Counted from the stretch's first letter, positions 21,223 to 30,008 are shown. The stretch: DNA of 33,607 nt from an uncultured Gammaproteobacteria bacterium (GCA_946887385.1 CAMPKU010000010.1:1-33607), one strand, 5' to 3'. Made by a program: numbers and translations. The notes: generated from the sequence alone by a model not told the origin.

Positions 21223-22263
21223 ATGTCGCGTTCGACCAAGCTCGTCAGCGTGCTCGCCGGTGCCGCCTTCGTCGGTCTTGCGGGCGTCGCCCTTGCGCAT
21301 CACAGCCAAGCCGGCATCTTCGATTCGCGGCAAACGATCGAGGTGACGGGCGTCATCAAGACGATCTCGTGGCGCAACCCGCATGGCCAGATCTTGCTCG
21401 ACGTGACGAACGCCGACGGCAGCCGAGCGGAGTGGGACGCCGAGACGGCGTCGATCGCCGTGATGCGCAATCGCGGTGCCGAGCCGAGCGCTGTCGTCGT
21501 CGGCGACCGCGTCACGATCGCCGGCGCGCCGAGCGTGCGCGGCCGCAACGAGATCCTCGCGCGCAGCATGCTGCTCTCGAGCGGCTACGAATTCACGTTC
21601 GGCGGCGCACAAGCGCATTTCCCCGAAGGCAAGAGCGGCCGCATCGTCGGCCGCGCCACGATCGAGGCCAACGTAGCGGCCGCTACGGCGAAGGCCGACG
21701 GCCTGTTCCGCGTCTGGTCCACGAACATGGGCGATCCGGCCGCGTTCCCCATGTTCAAGGGCGGTTATCCGCTGACGGCCGCGGGGCGGGCGGGGCTCGC
21801 GCAGTGGAACCCGCGCGACAACTCGTTGCTGCGGTGCGGCACCAAAGGCACGCCGCTGATCATGATTTCGCCGCTGCCGATGGAGTTTACGCGCAGCGGT
21901 GACACGATCGTGCTCAAGCTCGAGGAGTACGACACGGTGCGCACGATTCACATGAATCCGAACGCCGTGGCGCCCGCCGAGCACACACTGCTCGGGTTCT
22001 CGCGTGGCCGCTTCGACGGCAACACGCTCGTCGTCGAGACGGACCACATCGCGCCCGGCTACTTCGATCACGAAGGCACGCCGATGAGCGCGGACATCAA
22101 GGTCGTCGAGCGCTTTACGCCGAGCTCGGATTACGCGCGGCTCGACTACACGCTCACGACCACGGATCCCGTGAACTTCGAGCGGCCGTTCGACCTCACC
22201 CGCTATTACGTCTGGAAACCGGAGAACACGGTGCACCCGTACGAGTGCCTCGATCGGTTCTAG
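21223..22263 (+). CDS. DUF6152-type exported protein with extra C-terminal domain
   Basis: The 346-residue protein has a signal peptide (VLAGAAFVGLAGVALA-HH). Residues 25-130 fit DUF6152: HHSQAGIFD, VTGVIKTISWRNPHGQILLDV, and a VVGDRVTIAGAPS strand as in OB-fold-like proteins. The remaining 200 residues recall exported proteins with GxSxGRWxGDTLVVET; here GFSRGRFDGNTLVVETDH. Two cysteines (LLRCGTKG and the C-terminal YECLDRF) could form a disulfide. The function is unknown; I recall such proteins near PQQ enzymes and TonB receptors in related bacteria. The ribosome site GAGGGGG lies just before ATG 21223. The stop codon shares the CTAG with the stop of the converging gene. Confidence 0.8.
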   Translation: MSRSTKLVSVLAGAAFVGLAGVALAHHSQAGIFDSRQTIEVTGVIKTISWRNPHGQILLDVTNADGSRAEWDAETASIAVMRNRGAEPSAVVVGDRVTIAGAPSVRGRNEILARSMLLSSGYEFTFGGAQAHFPEGKSGRIVGRATIEANVAAATAKADGLFRVWSTNMGDPAAFPMFKGGYPLTAAGRAGLAQWNPRDNSLLRCGTKGTPLIMISPLPMEFTRSGDTIVLKLEEYDTVRTIHMNPNAVAPAEHTLLGFSRGRFDGNTLVVETDHIAPGYFDHEGTPMSADIKVVERFTPSSDYARLDYTLTTTDPVNFERPFDLTRYYVWKPENTVHPYECLDRF

Positions 22264-22691
22264 ATCGGCGTTACGAAGATCAGCCAGTTCAGCGTGGCGA
22301 GCATGCCGCCCATCAGGGCGGCGGCGAGCCCCAGCGCCACGCTCCAGCGCGTGAGCTCGGGCCGATGCTCGAGGCAGAACATGAGCGGCAGGCCGGGAAG
22401 GGTGCCGATGGCGGCGGCCGAGTGCAGGCAGTGAGCGACGCGCGGCCAGCGCGACCTGAATCCGAGCAGCTCCGGATGCGCGAGGATGGCCGCCGCAATG
22501 GCCCGGTCGGAGCCGAGCGCGGCGCGAGCCAAGTGCGCCGCTTCGTCGACCGGTAGACCCGCTGCGATTGCAGCGCTTTCGAGATCGCCATAGTGCTCGC
22601 GGAGCTCGACGATGGTGCGTTCGACGTAGCGCGGGGCCACTCCGCTCCTCAGCAGATCGAGCCGTAACGACTCGAACTGCGGATTAGGCAT
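22260..22691 (-). CDS. Small membrane protein paired with PadR regulator
   Basis: The 143-residue protein has an N-terminal helical part (SLRLDLLRSGVAPRYVERTIVELREHYGDLESAA) like the short domain found at the N terminus of permease-prefix or DUF1700-type proteins. Two hydrophobic segments follow (HSAAAIGTLPGLPLMF and VALGLAAALMGGMLATLNWLIF). The gene begins 8 nt inside the PadR gene end, the usual arrangement for PadR with a membrane partner. The partner's function is unknown; it may sense membrane stress or act as a signalling partner. Its stop (22260-22262) overlaps the stop of the converging DUF6152-type gene. Confidence 0.75.
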   Translation of the reverse strand: MPNPQFESLRLDLLRSGVAPRYVERTIVELREHYGDLESAAIAAGLPVDEAAHLARAALGSDRAIAAAILAHPELLGFRSRWPRVAHCLHSAAAIGTLPGLPLMFCLEHRPELTRWSVALGLAAALMGGMLATLNWLIFVTPI

Positions 22692-23034
22692 GTTCGGGGT
22701 CTCCGTGCGTGCCGTTCAAAGCGGAGTTCACACCCGAGCTCACGCGCTTCCACTCCCCGCTCAAGTGCTCGAGCCGCCGCTTGCCCTTGGCGGTGACCGA
22801 GTAGTACACGCGCTCGCGGCCATTCACGCTCTTGCGGCGAGCCTTCAGTGCCCCGCCTTCCTCGAGCGCGTGGAGCACGGGATAGATGACGCCTTCGCCA
22901 AAGCCGATGGCCTCGCCCGTGACGAGGCGCATGGCTTTGACGATTTCGTAGCCATACATCTCGCGGCCGCTCAGCATCCTAAGGACAAGAAGCTCGGGAA
23001 CGCCGCTTAAGAATGGAGGGTTGGTCTGCGCCAT
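22684..23034 (-). CDS. PadR family transcriptional regulator
   Basis: The 116-residue winged-helix protein has the PadR signature: ELLVLRMLSGREMYGYEIVKAM, then GEGVIYPVLHALEEGGALKARRK and VNGRERVYYSVTAKGKRRL, ending in a short helix for dimerisation. It is short, as PadR subfamily 2 members are. ATG at 23034 fits the family N terminus. It probably represses its own operon with the small membrane protein downstream. The 60-bp gap on its upstream side holds two adjacent perfect palindromes that are candidate operator sites. Confidence 0.9.
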   Translation of the reverse strand: MAQTNPPFLSGVPELLVLRMLSGREMYGYEIVKAMRLVTGEAIGFGEGVIYPVLHALEEGGALKARRKSVNGRERVYYSVTAKGKRRLEHLSGEWKRVSSGVNSALNGTHGDPEHA

Positions 23035-23062
23035 AGCAATGAAGATAGTCCCAACTCGGTGT

Positions 23063-23081
23063 ACTGGCCAGTCCGATCGGA
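23063..23081. promoter_or_regulatory. Two abutting 10-bp palindromes before padR-type gene
   Basis: ACTGGCCAGT (23063-23072) and TCCGATCGGA (23072-23081) share one base in the 60-bp gap between the PQQ dehydrogenase stop and the PadR start. They could bind a dimeric regulator or end transcription of the dehydrogenase; the sequence alone does not decide. Confidence 0.35.
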
Positions 23082-23094
23082 GGCCGCATTGGCC

Positions 23095-25245
23095 TCACTC
23101 GGGCGCCGGCGGAGACGAATCGGGCGAAGCGCGCGACGCTTCGGCCCGTTGCAGCGCGCGCGCTTGCACGGCGACGTAGGCGCGGATCGTCTCGGCTTCC
23201 TCGGGCGTGAGAAATTCCGACCAGCCGATCATGCCGAGCGGCTCGAACGCGCCGTCGATCACGATGTTCTTCCACAGCGCTGCGCTCGAGAGGGCGAGCG
23301 ACCGGCGCAGATCGGGAATAATGTTCAGCGAATGTGCTTCGCCGCCGTGGCAGCGCGAGCAGTACACGCGATACGGCTCTGCACCCGCCTCGGCCATGAT
23401 GGAGGGGAACATCTCCGCGGGCGGATTCGCAGGTGGCGCAGGCCCCGGCCCCGGCGGCAGCGTGGCCGTGCCGTCGAGCTTGAAGGCGAAGATGCGGCCC
23501 GGGTTTTTCGCGCGCGCGTCTGCATCGTTGCCGCCCGAGAATCCACGTCCCGCCATGACGGCGATGTACTGCTCGCCGCCGACGGCGTAGCTGATCGGTC
23601 CCGGCGCCATCGAGTTGGGGGTCTCGTACGACCACAGGCGCTCACCGGTCACCGCGTCGAACGCGATCAGCTCGCCGGTAATCGTGCCGCGCCCTTGGAA
23701 CAGCAAGTCGGCCGCCGTCGTGAGTACGCCGCCGCCGAAGCCGTCGGTCTCCCAGCGCGGCGCACCGGCTTGCGGGTCCCATGCGATCAGCGACGAGCCG
23801 GTGAGCGGCGGGCTCGCAGAGGTCAGCGCGCGGTCTTCCTCGGTCGGCGGGCCGCGATAGATGCCCGTGTTGTTCAGGCCCTCGCGGAACACGAAGTCCG
23901 GATCAGTGCGATAGATCATCGAAGCGCGCGACGCCCGGAAGTAGGTGAGCCCCAAGCCCGGGTGGTACGACATCGGCGACCAGTTGTGCGCGCCCAACCC
24001 GGTCGGCGAGCCGACGAACGCGCCCGAGTCGTAGTACGCGTTCGGCACGATCGCCGGGCGCCCGGTCTCGAGGTCCACGTGCGTGGCCCAGTACGTCGGC
24101 ACGAAGTTGTTCGCGGCGAGCACTTTGCCCGTGCGCCGGTCGAGCACGTAGAAGAACCCGTTCTTCGGCGCATGCATGAGCACCTTGCGCGGCTCGCCCT
24201 CGAGCGTGAGATCGGCCAGGATCATCGGTTGCGTCGAGGTGAAGTCCCAGGATTCGCCCGGCGCCTCCTGGTAGTGCCAGAGGTAAGCGCCGGTGTCGGG
24301 ATCGAGCGCGAGCACGCTCGCGAGAAACAAATTGTCGCCTTGGCCTTCGGAGCGGATCAGCCGGTTCCACGGGCTGCCGTTGCCGGTGCCGACGTAGAGC
24401 TGATCGAGCTCCACGTCGTACACGATGGCGTCCCAGGGCGTGCCGCCGCCGCCCATCTCCCACCAGCGGCCGAACCAGGTCGGCGCCGCGATCTCGGCGA
24501 GCGCTTCGTCGGACGCCGCGCCATCGGGGCCCGCGGCAGGATCGCCGGGCACCACATAGAAGCGCCATGCGAGCTCGCCCGTGTTCGCGTCGTAGGCGCT
24601 CACGTAGCCGCGCACGCCGAATTCGGCGCCGGCATTGCCGATGACCACCTTGTCTTTGACGACGCGCGGCGCGCCGGTGATGGTGTACATCTTCGTTTGA
24701 TCGACAGTCACCGTGCTCCACACTTCGGCGCCCGTCGCCCGGTCGAGCGCGATGAGGCGGCCGTCGAGCGTCGCGACGATGAGCTTGTCCATGTAGAGCG
24801 CGGGCCCGCGGGAATTCACGTCGCAGCAGGCTTTCGCGCCGGCCGCGCCGGGCACTTTCGGGTCGAATGCCCAAATCAGCTCGCCCGTCGCCGCGTTGAG
24901 CGCGTAGGCCTTGCTCCAGGCCGTGGTCGTGTACAGCACGCCGTCGGCCACGAGCGGCGTAGCCTCCTGGCCGCGATACGTGTCGAGCTCGAAATACCAG
25001 GCCGGCGCGAGCCGGTGCAGCGTGTCTTTGTTGATTTGCGTGAGCGGCGAGTGACGCTGCTCGAGGTACGTGCCGCCGTGCGTGAGCCAGTTGTGCGGCT
25101 CGGCGGCGGCGTTGCGCAGGCGCTCGACGGTTACCGCGCGCGAGAAATCGGGCGGGGGCGCGGCGCTCGGCTCGTTGGCGCCATCGCAGGCCGCCAGCAG
25201 CCAACCCGCCACGAGCAAGCCGCTGCAACGTCGCCTGATCCCCAT
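23095..25245 (-). CDS. Membrane-anchored PQQ-dependent alcohol dehydrogenase with C-terminal cytochrome c domain
   Basis: The 716-residue quinohaemoprotein begins with a lipobox (LAAC, Cys20) and Asp21 at +2, which by the enteric rule would keep it on the inner membrane. The eight-bladed PQQ propeller has typical pieces: NWLTHGGTYLEQRHSPL, ADGVLYTTT, the vicinal disulfide Cys140-Cys141 seen in alcohol/methanol dehydrogenases, TGNGSPWN and SWDFTSTQP (Asp likely catalytic). A cytochrome c domain follows: CSRCH (629-633) with likely axial Met672 (PLGM). It should oxidise an alcohol in the periplasm and pass electrons through haem. ATG 25245 has GAGGGGAG upstream; the frame to 25305 lacks leader character. 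It is divergent from the TonB receptor. The substrate cannot be read from the sequence. Confidence 0.93.
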   Translation of the reverse strand: MGIRRRCSGLLVAGWLLAACDGANEPSAAPPPDFSRAVTVERLRNAAAEPHNWLTHGGTYLEQRHSPLTQINKDTLHRLAPAWYFELDTYRGQEATPLVADGVLYTTTAWSKAYALNAATGELIWAFDPKVPGAAGAKACCDVNSRGPALYMDKLIVATLDGRLIALDRATGAEVWSTVTVDQTKMYTITGAPRVVKDKVVIGNAGAEFGVRGYVSAYDANTGELAWRFYVVPGDPAAGPDGAASDEALAEIAAPTWFGRWWEMGGGGTPWDAIVYDVELDQLYVGTGNGSPWNRLIRSEGQGDNLFLASVLALDPDTGAYLWHYQEAPGESWDFTSTQPMILADLTLEGEPRKVLMHAPKNGFFYVLDRRTGKVLAANNFVPTYWATHVDLETGRPAIVPNAYYDSGAFVGSPTGLGAHNWSPMSYHPGLGLTYFRASRASMIYRTDPDFVFREGLNNTGIYRGPPTEEDRALTSASPPLTGSSLIAWDPQAGAPRWETDGFGGGVLTTAADLLFQGRGTITGELIAFDAVTGERLWSYETPNSMAPGPISYAVGGEQYIAVMAGRGFSGGNDADARAKNPGRIFAFKLDGTATLPPGPGPAPPANPPAEMFPSIMAEAGAEPYRVYCSRCHGGEAHSLNIIPDLRRSLALSSAALWKNIVIDGAFEPLGMIGWSEFLTPEEAETIRAYVAVQARALQRAEASRASPDSSPPAPE

Positions 25246-25401
25246 GCGCGCTCCCCTCGCATCCGCGATGCCCAACGATAACCCCCGCCTGTCGCCTTGC
25301 GCCACGCCCGTCGAAAGCGCTCGACTTTCGGGACTTAACGCGTGCTAGCATCGGCCGCATCCGCAGACCGCTCAGCTCAGGTCTACGAGCGAAGGAAAAG
25401 A

Positions 25402-25422
25402 ATGGAAGCATTGGTGCGGTAG
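25402..25422 (+). CDS. Possible six-codon leader peptide upstream of the TonB receptor
   Basis: ATG at 25402 follows GAAGGAAAAG at a good ribosome-site distance and encodes MEALVR before a TAG. It lies 80 nt upstream of the receptor gene. No attenuator is obvious, although a short T-run (25473-25477) follows GC-rich sequence. This may be chance. Confidence 0.2.
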   Translation: MEALVR

Positions 25423-25479
25423 AACGGCCAACCGTCGCCGCGCACGAATCGCGGACTCCTCAGCCCGCGCCGTTTTTCA

Positions 25480-25497
25480 ATTCCCGAGGGGGGGAAT
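25480..25497 (+). promoter_or_regulatory. Hairpin enclosing the ribosome binding site of the TonB receptor
   Basis: ATTCCC (25480-25485) is complementary to GGGAAT (25492-25497), with the six-base loop GAGGGG. The Shine-Dalgarno stretch GAGGGGGGGAA is therefore split between loop and stem, just before ATG 25502. It could limit translation; this is inferred from sequence only. Confidence 0.3.
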
Positions 25498-25501
25498 ACC
25501 C

Positions 25502-28500
25502 ATGAAGCGCCTGAACCCGTCTGCTTTGACCCAGTCGTCGCTCGCCTTGCAGATTTCCGCGTTGCTCGGGCTCTCCTTGTCCGGCGCTGCCGCGGCCCAG
25601 GAACCGGCCCTCGAAGAGATCACCGTCACCGGCTCGCGCATCGTCCGGCGCGACTTCGAAGCCAACAGCCCGATTCTCACCGTCGAAGAGGAAGCCTTCG
25701 ACCGCACGATGTCGATCGGCATCGAAAGCGTCATGAATCAGCTGCCGCAGTTCGTGCCGGCCGTCACTCCGTTCGTCACCACCGACGTGCAGGCCAGCGC
25801 CACCAATACTCCGGGCGCATCGACGTTGAGCCTTCGCGGCCTCGGCGCCAACCGTAACCTCGTGCTGATCGACGGCCGCCGCGGCATGCCGGTCAACGCG
25901 CTGGGCGCTATCAGCATCAACTCCATTCCGTCCGCTGCGGTGCAGCGCGTCGAGACGATCACCGGCGGTGCATCGTCGGTGTACGGCGCCGACGCGATGG
26001 CCGGTGTGGTCAATTTCATCCTGAAGAAGAACTACGAAGGCGTCGACTTCGACCTGCGCTACGGCGAAACGCTGGAAGGCGACGGCCAAGAGGTACGGCT
26101 GTCGGGCGTCTACGGCGCGAACTTTGCCGACGACGGCGGCAACGTGCTCATGGGGTTCGAGTACTCCTCGCGCGGCCGGGTGCGGTCGCGCGACCGCGAT
26201 TGGCAGCGCGCGATTTGGGAGGATCCTTCCGTCGGCGCGTCGTTCTTCGCGCCCACCGAGCCCGCGTATATCGTCGAGGCCGGTAATCAGCCCGATGCCG
26301 CGCTGGCCAACACGCTGCTCGACGGCTGCCGCTCGGCCAACATCAGCGTCGCCAACGGCCAGCAGTTTTTCACCAACCTGGAGGCCACGGATCCCGCCCA
26401 GCAAGGCCAACTCTGGAAGTTCTCGGCCGACGGCTCGCCATGCTACAACGGCCCGTCCGGCGACTCCGTGATGCTGCGCAAGTACCGCGTGGACCTCGAG
26501 CAGCCGCGCCCCGGTAATTCGCCGCACGGCCAGCTCGTCGAGATCGACACCACGGGCATGATGCAGATTCCGCTCGAGCGCTATGCGCTGTTCGGCAGCG
26601 GCCGGCTCGAGCTCACGGACAACGTGGCCGCGGTGCTGCAAGTCAACTTCAGCGAGGACGAGACGGACACGCAGCTCGGCGACAACTACTTGGGCGCATT
26701 CTGGGGCGCTTACGTGCCGCACGGCAGCGATGTTTATGCACCGTCTGCCACGAATCTCGGTGCCGACGGCCTGCCGAACACGGGCGACGCCGGAGAGAAC
26801 ATGGCTACGCTCCCGGCCTTCTTGCCCGGCGGCCTGTACGATCTGAACTGCCCGGCGACGAACTGCACGAACTCGGAGGTCTGGCCCACGCCGCCCGAGC
26901 TCACGCAGCTCTTGGACAGCCGGCCGTTCCCGGACCGGCCGTGGTCGATGTCGAGCTTCACCAACTACGCCGGCAAGCGAACCACGCTCAACGACACGCA
27001 GACCTATCAGTTCCTCACCGGCTTCGAAGGCTCACTGCCGAATGCCGACATGACCTGGGAAGCGTACCTTTCGCACGGCTCGACGAACGTCTCCACCATC
27101 TTCGGCGGCGTCATCGCCATCGAGCGCTTTCGCTATCTCGTGAATCTGCCGAACTACGGGCGCGGCGCGTTCTTCCAGGGCAACACCTTTAGCGCGGCGC
27201 GTATCGCGGGCGGCACGCTGCGTTGCGAGACGGGGCTGCCGATTGCCGAGAGCTTCACGCCGTCGCAGGACTGCGTGGACGGCATCGTGGCGGATTTACA
27301 GAGCACGGCCGAGATGGATCAAAGCATCGCCGAGCTCAACCTCGAAGGTAAGGTTGCCGACCTGCCGGCCGGCGAGGCGCGGTTTGCGGCCGGCGTCTCG
27401 TACCGAGAGAACTCGTATTTCTTCATCTCGGACGGTTTGGCGAGCCAGACGTCGTTCCTCGACGGCGCGGTGGGCATCTTCCCCGGCGGCAACTCGGCGG
27501 GCGAGACGTCGGCCGCCGACATCTATGGCGAGCTGCTGCTGCCGCTCGTCAGCGGCAAACGGCTCGCCGACGACTTCAGTCTCGAGCTCGGCTATCGGCG
27601 CTCCGATAACGACCCGAGCGATTCGGTCGACACCTACAAGGTGATGTTCGACTGGCGGGTCAACGATCGGGTGCGCGTACGCGGCGGCCGCAACATCGCG
27701 AACCGCGCGCCGAACATCGGCGAGCTGTTCGAAGCAAAGACGCAAGTCGTCGGCGCGGGCGGCAGCGTGCTTGGCGACCTGTGTAATCCCGGCAACACGG
27801 CCGGCGGCGGTTTGAGCGCCAATCCGGCGCTGAACCCGAACGCGGCGCAAGTGCGGGCGATGTGCGAGGCGCAGATGGGAGTCACGGGCGCGGCAGCGTA
27901 CTACGCGCCGGGCAACTCGCCGGGAGCCAGCACCCTCGGTAACCGAACCGGCAACCCGGATCTGCACTCCGAGCAGGGCGAAACAGTGACGCTCGGTGCC
28001 GTGCTGCGGCTTGCCGAGCGCACGTCGTTGTCGGTGGACTTGTACGAGATCACGATTACCGACTACATCTCGGCGCAGCTAGGCGAGTCCGTGTACCGGC
28101 TCTGCTACGACCCCTCGTTCAATCCTAATTACAGCCCCTTCACCGAGGCCTGCGAACAGATCCTGCGCGATCCGACCAACGGCCAGATTGCGGCCGTGGA
28201 CGTCACGTACTCGAACAACGCATCGGTCGAAACCAGCGGCCTCGACGTTCAGCTCAACTGGGGCATGGATCTCGGCGGCGGCGACTTCAATCTGAACTTC
28301 CTCACCAGCGTGCTCGACAGCTTCAAGACGCGTTTGAACCCGACGGCTCCATGGACGGAGTGGAAGGGTACTTTCGGCCCCGCGGGCTTGTCGGGCGTGA
28401 ACGCCGGCGCGTTCGAGTACCGCACGTTCACCACGGCGAGCTTCTCGCGCGGCGATTGGAACCTGGCGCTGCGCTGGCGGCATTTGCCGAGCATCCACCC

Positions 28501-28747
28501 GTCGGCCATCGTCTCGAATCCGAATACCAACGTGATCGACACGCCGTCGTATAACGCGTTCGACCTGTCGGGCGGATTCGACTTCCGCGAGGGCTGGCAG
28601 CTGCGCTATGGCGTCGACAATCTGCTCGACGAGGATCCGCCGTTCACGAATGCCACGCGGTTCACGCGCGGCACTAACACGAGCGGCGGCTTCTACGATG
28701 TGCTCGGCCGGCGCGCGTACGTAGGCTTGGCCGTCAGCTTCGACTAA
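25502..28747 (+). CDS. TonB-dependent outer-membrane receptor
   Basis: The 1,081-residue protein has a signal peptide (ALLGLSLSGAAAAQ) and a TonB-box-like start EEITVTGSRI. A plug domain follows (SIGIESVMNQLPQFVP, LSLRGLGANRNLVLIDGRR, VQRVETITGGASSVYGADAMAGVVNFILKK), then a long 22-strand barrel ending VGLAVSFD with an aromatic near the end. NRAPNIGELFEA and LHSEQGETVTLG are typical barrel pieces. It imports a large or scarce substrate energised by TonB. Its place opposite the PQQ dehydrogenase suggests linked uptake and oxidation, but the ligand is unknown. ATG 25502 has a strong GAGGGGGG site. A strong hairpin lies 18 nt past the stop. Confidence 0.94.
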   Translation: MKRLNPSALTQSSLALQISALLGLSLSGAAAAQEPALEEITVTGSRIVRRDFEANSPILTVEEEAFDRTMSIGIESVMNQLPQFVPAVTPFVTTDVQASATNTPGASTLSLRGLGANRNLVLIDGRRGMPVNALGAISINSIPSAAVQRVETITGGASSVYGADAMAGVVNFILKKNYEGVDFDLRYGETLEGDGQEVRLSGVYGANFADDGGNVLMGFEYSSRGRVRSRDRDWQRAIWEDPSVGASFFAPTEPAYIVEAGNQPDAALANTLLDGCRSANISVANGQQFFTNLEATDPAQQGQLWKFSADGSPCYNGPSGDSVMLRKYRVDLEQPRPGNSPHGQLVEIDTTGMMQIPLERYALFGSGRLELTDNVAAVLQVNFSEDETDTQLGDNYLGAFWGAYVPHGSDVYAPSATNLGADGLPNTGDAGENMATLPAFLPGGLYDLNCPATNCTNSEVWPTPPELTQLLDSRPFPDRPWSMSSFTNYAGKRTTLNDTQTYQFLTGFEGSLPNADMTWEAYLSHGSTNVSTIFGGVIAIERFRYLVNLPNYGRGAFFQGNTFSAARIAGGTLRCETGLPIAESFTPSQDCVDGIVADLQSTAEMDQSIAELNLEGKVADLPAGEARFAAGVSYRENSYFFISDGLASQTSFLDGAVGIFPGGNSAGETSAADIYGELLLPLVSGKRLADDFSLELGYRRSDNDPSDSVDTYKVMFDWRVNDRVRVRGGRNIANRAPNIGELFEAKTQVVGAGGSVLGDLCNPGNTAGGGLSANPALNPNAAQVRAMCEAQMGVTGAAAYYAPGNSPGASTLGNRTGNPDLHSEQGETVTLGAVLRLAERTSLSVDLYEITITDYISAQLGESVYRLCYDPSFNPNYSPFTEACEQILRDPTNGQIAAVDVTYSNNASVETSGLDVQLNWGMDLGGGDFNLNFLTSVLDSFKTRLNPTAPWTEWKGTFGPAGLSGVNAGAFEYRTFTTASFSRGDWNLALRWRHLPSIHPSAIVSNPNTNVIDTPSYNAFDLSGGFDFREGWQLRYGVDNLLDEDPPFTNATRFTRGTNTSGGFYDVLGRRAYVGLAVSFD

Positions 28748-28765
28748 CGGTCCACGAGCATCGCC

Positions 28766-28796
28766 TCGCGCGCGTCGGCGTTCCCGACGCGCGCGA
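28766..28796 (+). terminator. Strong hairpin after the TonB receptor
   Basis: A perfect 13-bp GC-rich stem (28766-28778 with 28784-28796) encloses the five-base loop CGTTC, 18 nt after the stop codon. The tail is only weakly T-rich (TCGTGTTT), so it may act as a terminator or as a 3' mRNA stabiliser. Confidence 0.6.
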
Positions 28797-28806
28797 TCGT
28801 GTTTGG

Positions 28807-28846
28807 CTCGCGAGGCTCGACCTCGATCGCGAGACGTCGTTTTTGC
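28807..28846 (+). terminator. Possible second hairpin with T-tract
   Basis: CTCGCGAGG (28807-28815) can pair with a later CCTCGATCGCGAG segment ending at 28833, imperfectly. The run TCGTTTTTGC (28837-28846) follows. This has a more usual intrinsic-terminator layout than the hairpin just upstream, but the stem is interrupted. Confidence 0.35.
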
Positions 28847-28976
28847 TTTGCGGGTTCCTCGCGGCGTGTGATCATCGTCTCGCTATATGGCGGAAGCGAT
28901 TGTCGCTGACCGTCGAGGTCGATTAGAGTCACGGCCGAGATGCACCACACGATTACAGCCGGCGGGCGCTGACGGT

Positions 28977-30008
28977 ATGGATATCACCGTCCTCGCTTAT
29001 CTCGAGCCGGAAGACCCGGCGCCCGACGTCGTGGTGCAGCAGGTGGCGGAAGGGCTCGCCGAGTGCGGTCACAAGACTTCCGTGCTCACCATCCGCCACG
29101 ATCTGAACGAGCTCATCGCCGGGCTCAAGGCGCGCAAGCCGCAGCTCGTCTTCAATCTCGTCGAATCGTTCGGCGACGACATCTTGGGTGGTGTCATCGG
29201 CGTGGCGGGCGTGCTCGACTTGCTCCAGATTCCGTACACGGGCGGCGGCCCCGGCGAAATTTTCCTTCAGGAGGACAAAGCCCTAACGAAGAAGCTGCTG
29301 GCCTTCGAGGGCATCCGCTATCCCGACTTCGCCACGTTCCCCGTCGACGCCAATTTCGAGACCGGCGGCAACCTGCGCATGCCGCTGTTCGTGAAACCGC
29401 TGCGCATGGACGCGTCGATCGGCATCGACGAGAAGTCGCTAGTGCGTAACACGCAGCAGATGATGGAGCGAGTGCTCTATATCCAGCGTACGTTCGGGGA
29501 TGCTGCGCTGGCCGAGGAGTACATCGAGGGGCGCGAGTTTTACGTTGGGGTGATGGGCAACGGCGAGCTCACCCCGTTTCCGCCGATCGAGATGGATTTC
29601 TCGGGCCTGAAGGAAGGCAGCCTCAAGGTCATGGACAACCGCGCGAAGTTCGACGAGAAGAGCGAGCGCTTCCACGGCACGAAAGCCGTCCTGGCTACGG
29701 TAGAGCCCGAGCTCAAAGCCAAGTTGTACGAAGCCTCCATCGACGCCTACCGGGCGCTGCGCGTCTGCGATTACGGCCGCGTGGATTTGCGGCTCACGGA
29801 GTCCGGCGAGGTCTACGTGATCGAAGTGAACGCGAGCTGCTATTTGGAGCGGCACAGCGAGTTCGCGACGGCCGCCGCAGCGCATGGCATTCCGTATCCG
29901 AAGCTCGTGAACCGCATCGCGGAGCTAGCCGTGGAGCGGTGGAAGCACCGCAGCCGCGCGCAGAAGCGCCGCAAGAAATCGCGCACCGCGGCCGCCGCTA
30001 CCGGCTAG
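28977..30008 (+). CDS. D-Ala-D-Ala ligase-like ATP-grasp enzyme
   Basis: The 343-residue protein has the ATP-grasp architecture. The N-terminal domain (DITVLAYLEPED, VVQQVAEGLAECGHKTSVL, PQLVFNLVESFGDD) matches ligases of the DdlA type. The central lid has LFVKPLRMDASIGIDEKSLV and LAEEYIEGREFYVGVMG. The C-terminal metal site is DYGRVDLRL ... VIEVNAS (E283, N285). Where true D-Ala ligases have NPNPGL, this protein has NASCYLE, so the amino acid or peptide substrate is probably different. ATG 28977 starts at the conserved beta strand; a GTG upstream at 28887 adds residues without family character. Its end overlaps the converging metallopeptidase gene by 11 bp. The C terminus is Lys/Arg/Ala-rich. 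Confidence 0.88.
   Translation: MDITVLAYLEPEDPAPDVVVQQVAEGLAECGHKTSVLTIRHDLNELIAGLKARKPQLVFNLVESFGDDILGGVIGVAGVLDLLQIPYTGGGPGEIFLQEDKALTKKLLAFEGIRYPDFATFPVDANFETGGNLRMPLFVKPLRMDASIGIDEKSLVRNTQQMMERVLYIQRTFGDAALAEEYIEGREFYVGVMGNGELTPFPPIEMDFSGLKEGSLKVMDNRAKFDEKSERFHGTKAVLATVEPELKAKLYEASIDAYRALRVCDYGRVDLRLTESGEVYVIEVNASCYLERHSEFATAAAAHGIPYPKLVNRIAELAVERWKHRSRAQKRRKKSRTAAAATG

Noticed and set aside
23059..25281. 740-codon + strand frame opposite the PQQ dehydrogenase
   Set aside because: The - strand protein has clear PQQ, vicinal Cys and haem motifs; the + strand text has none.
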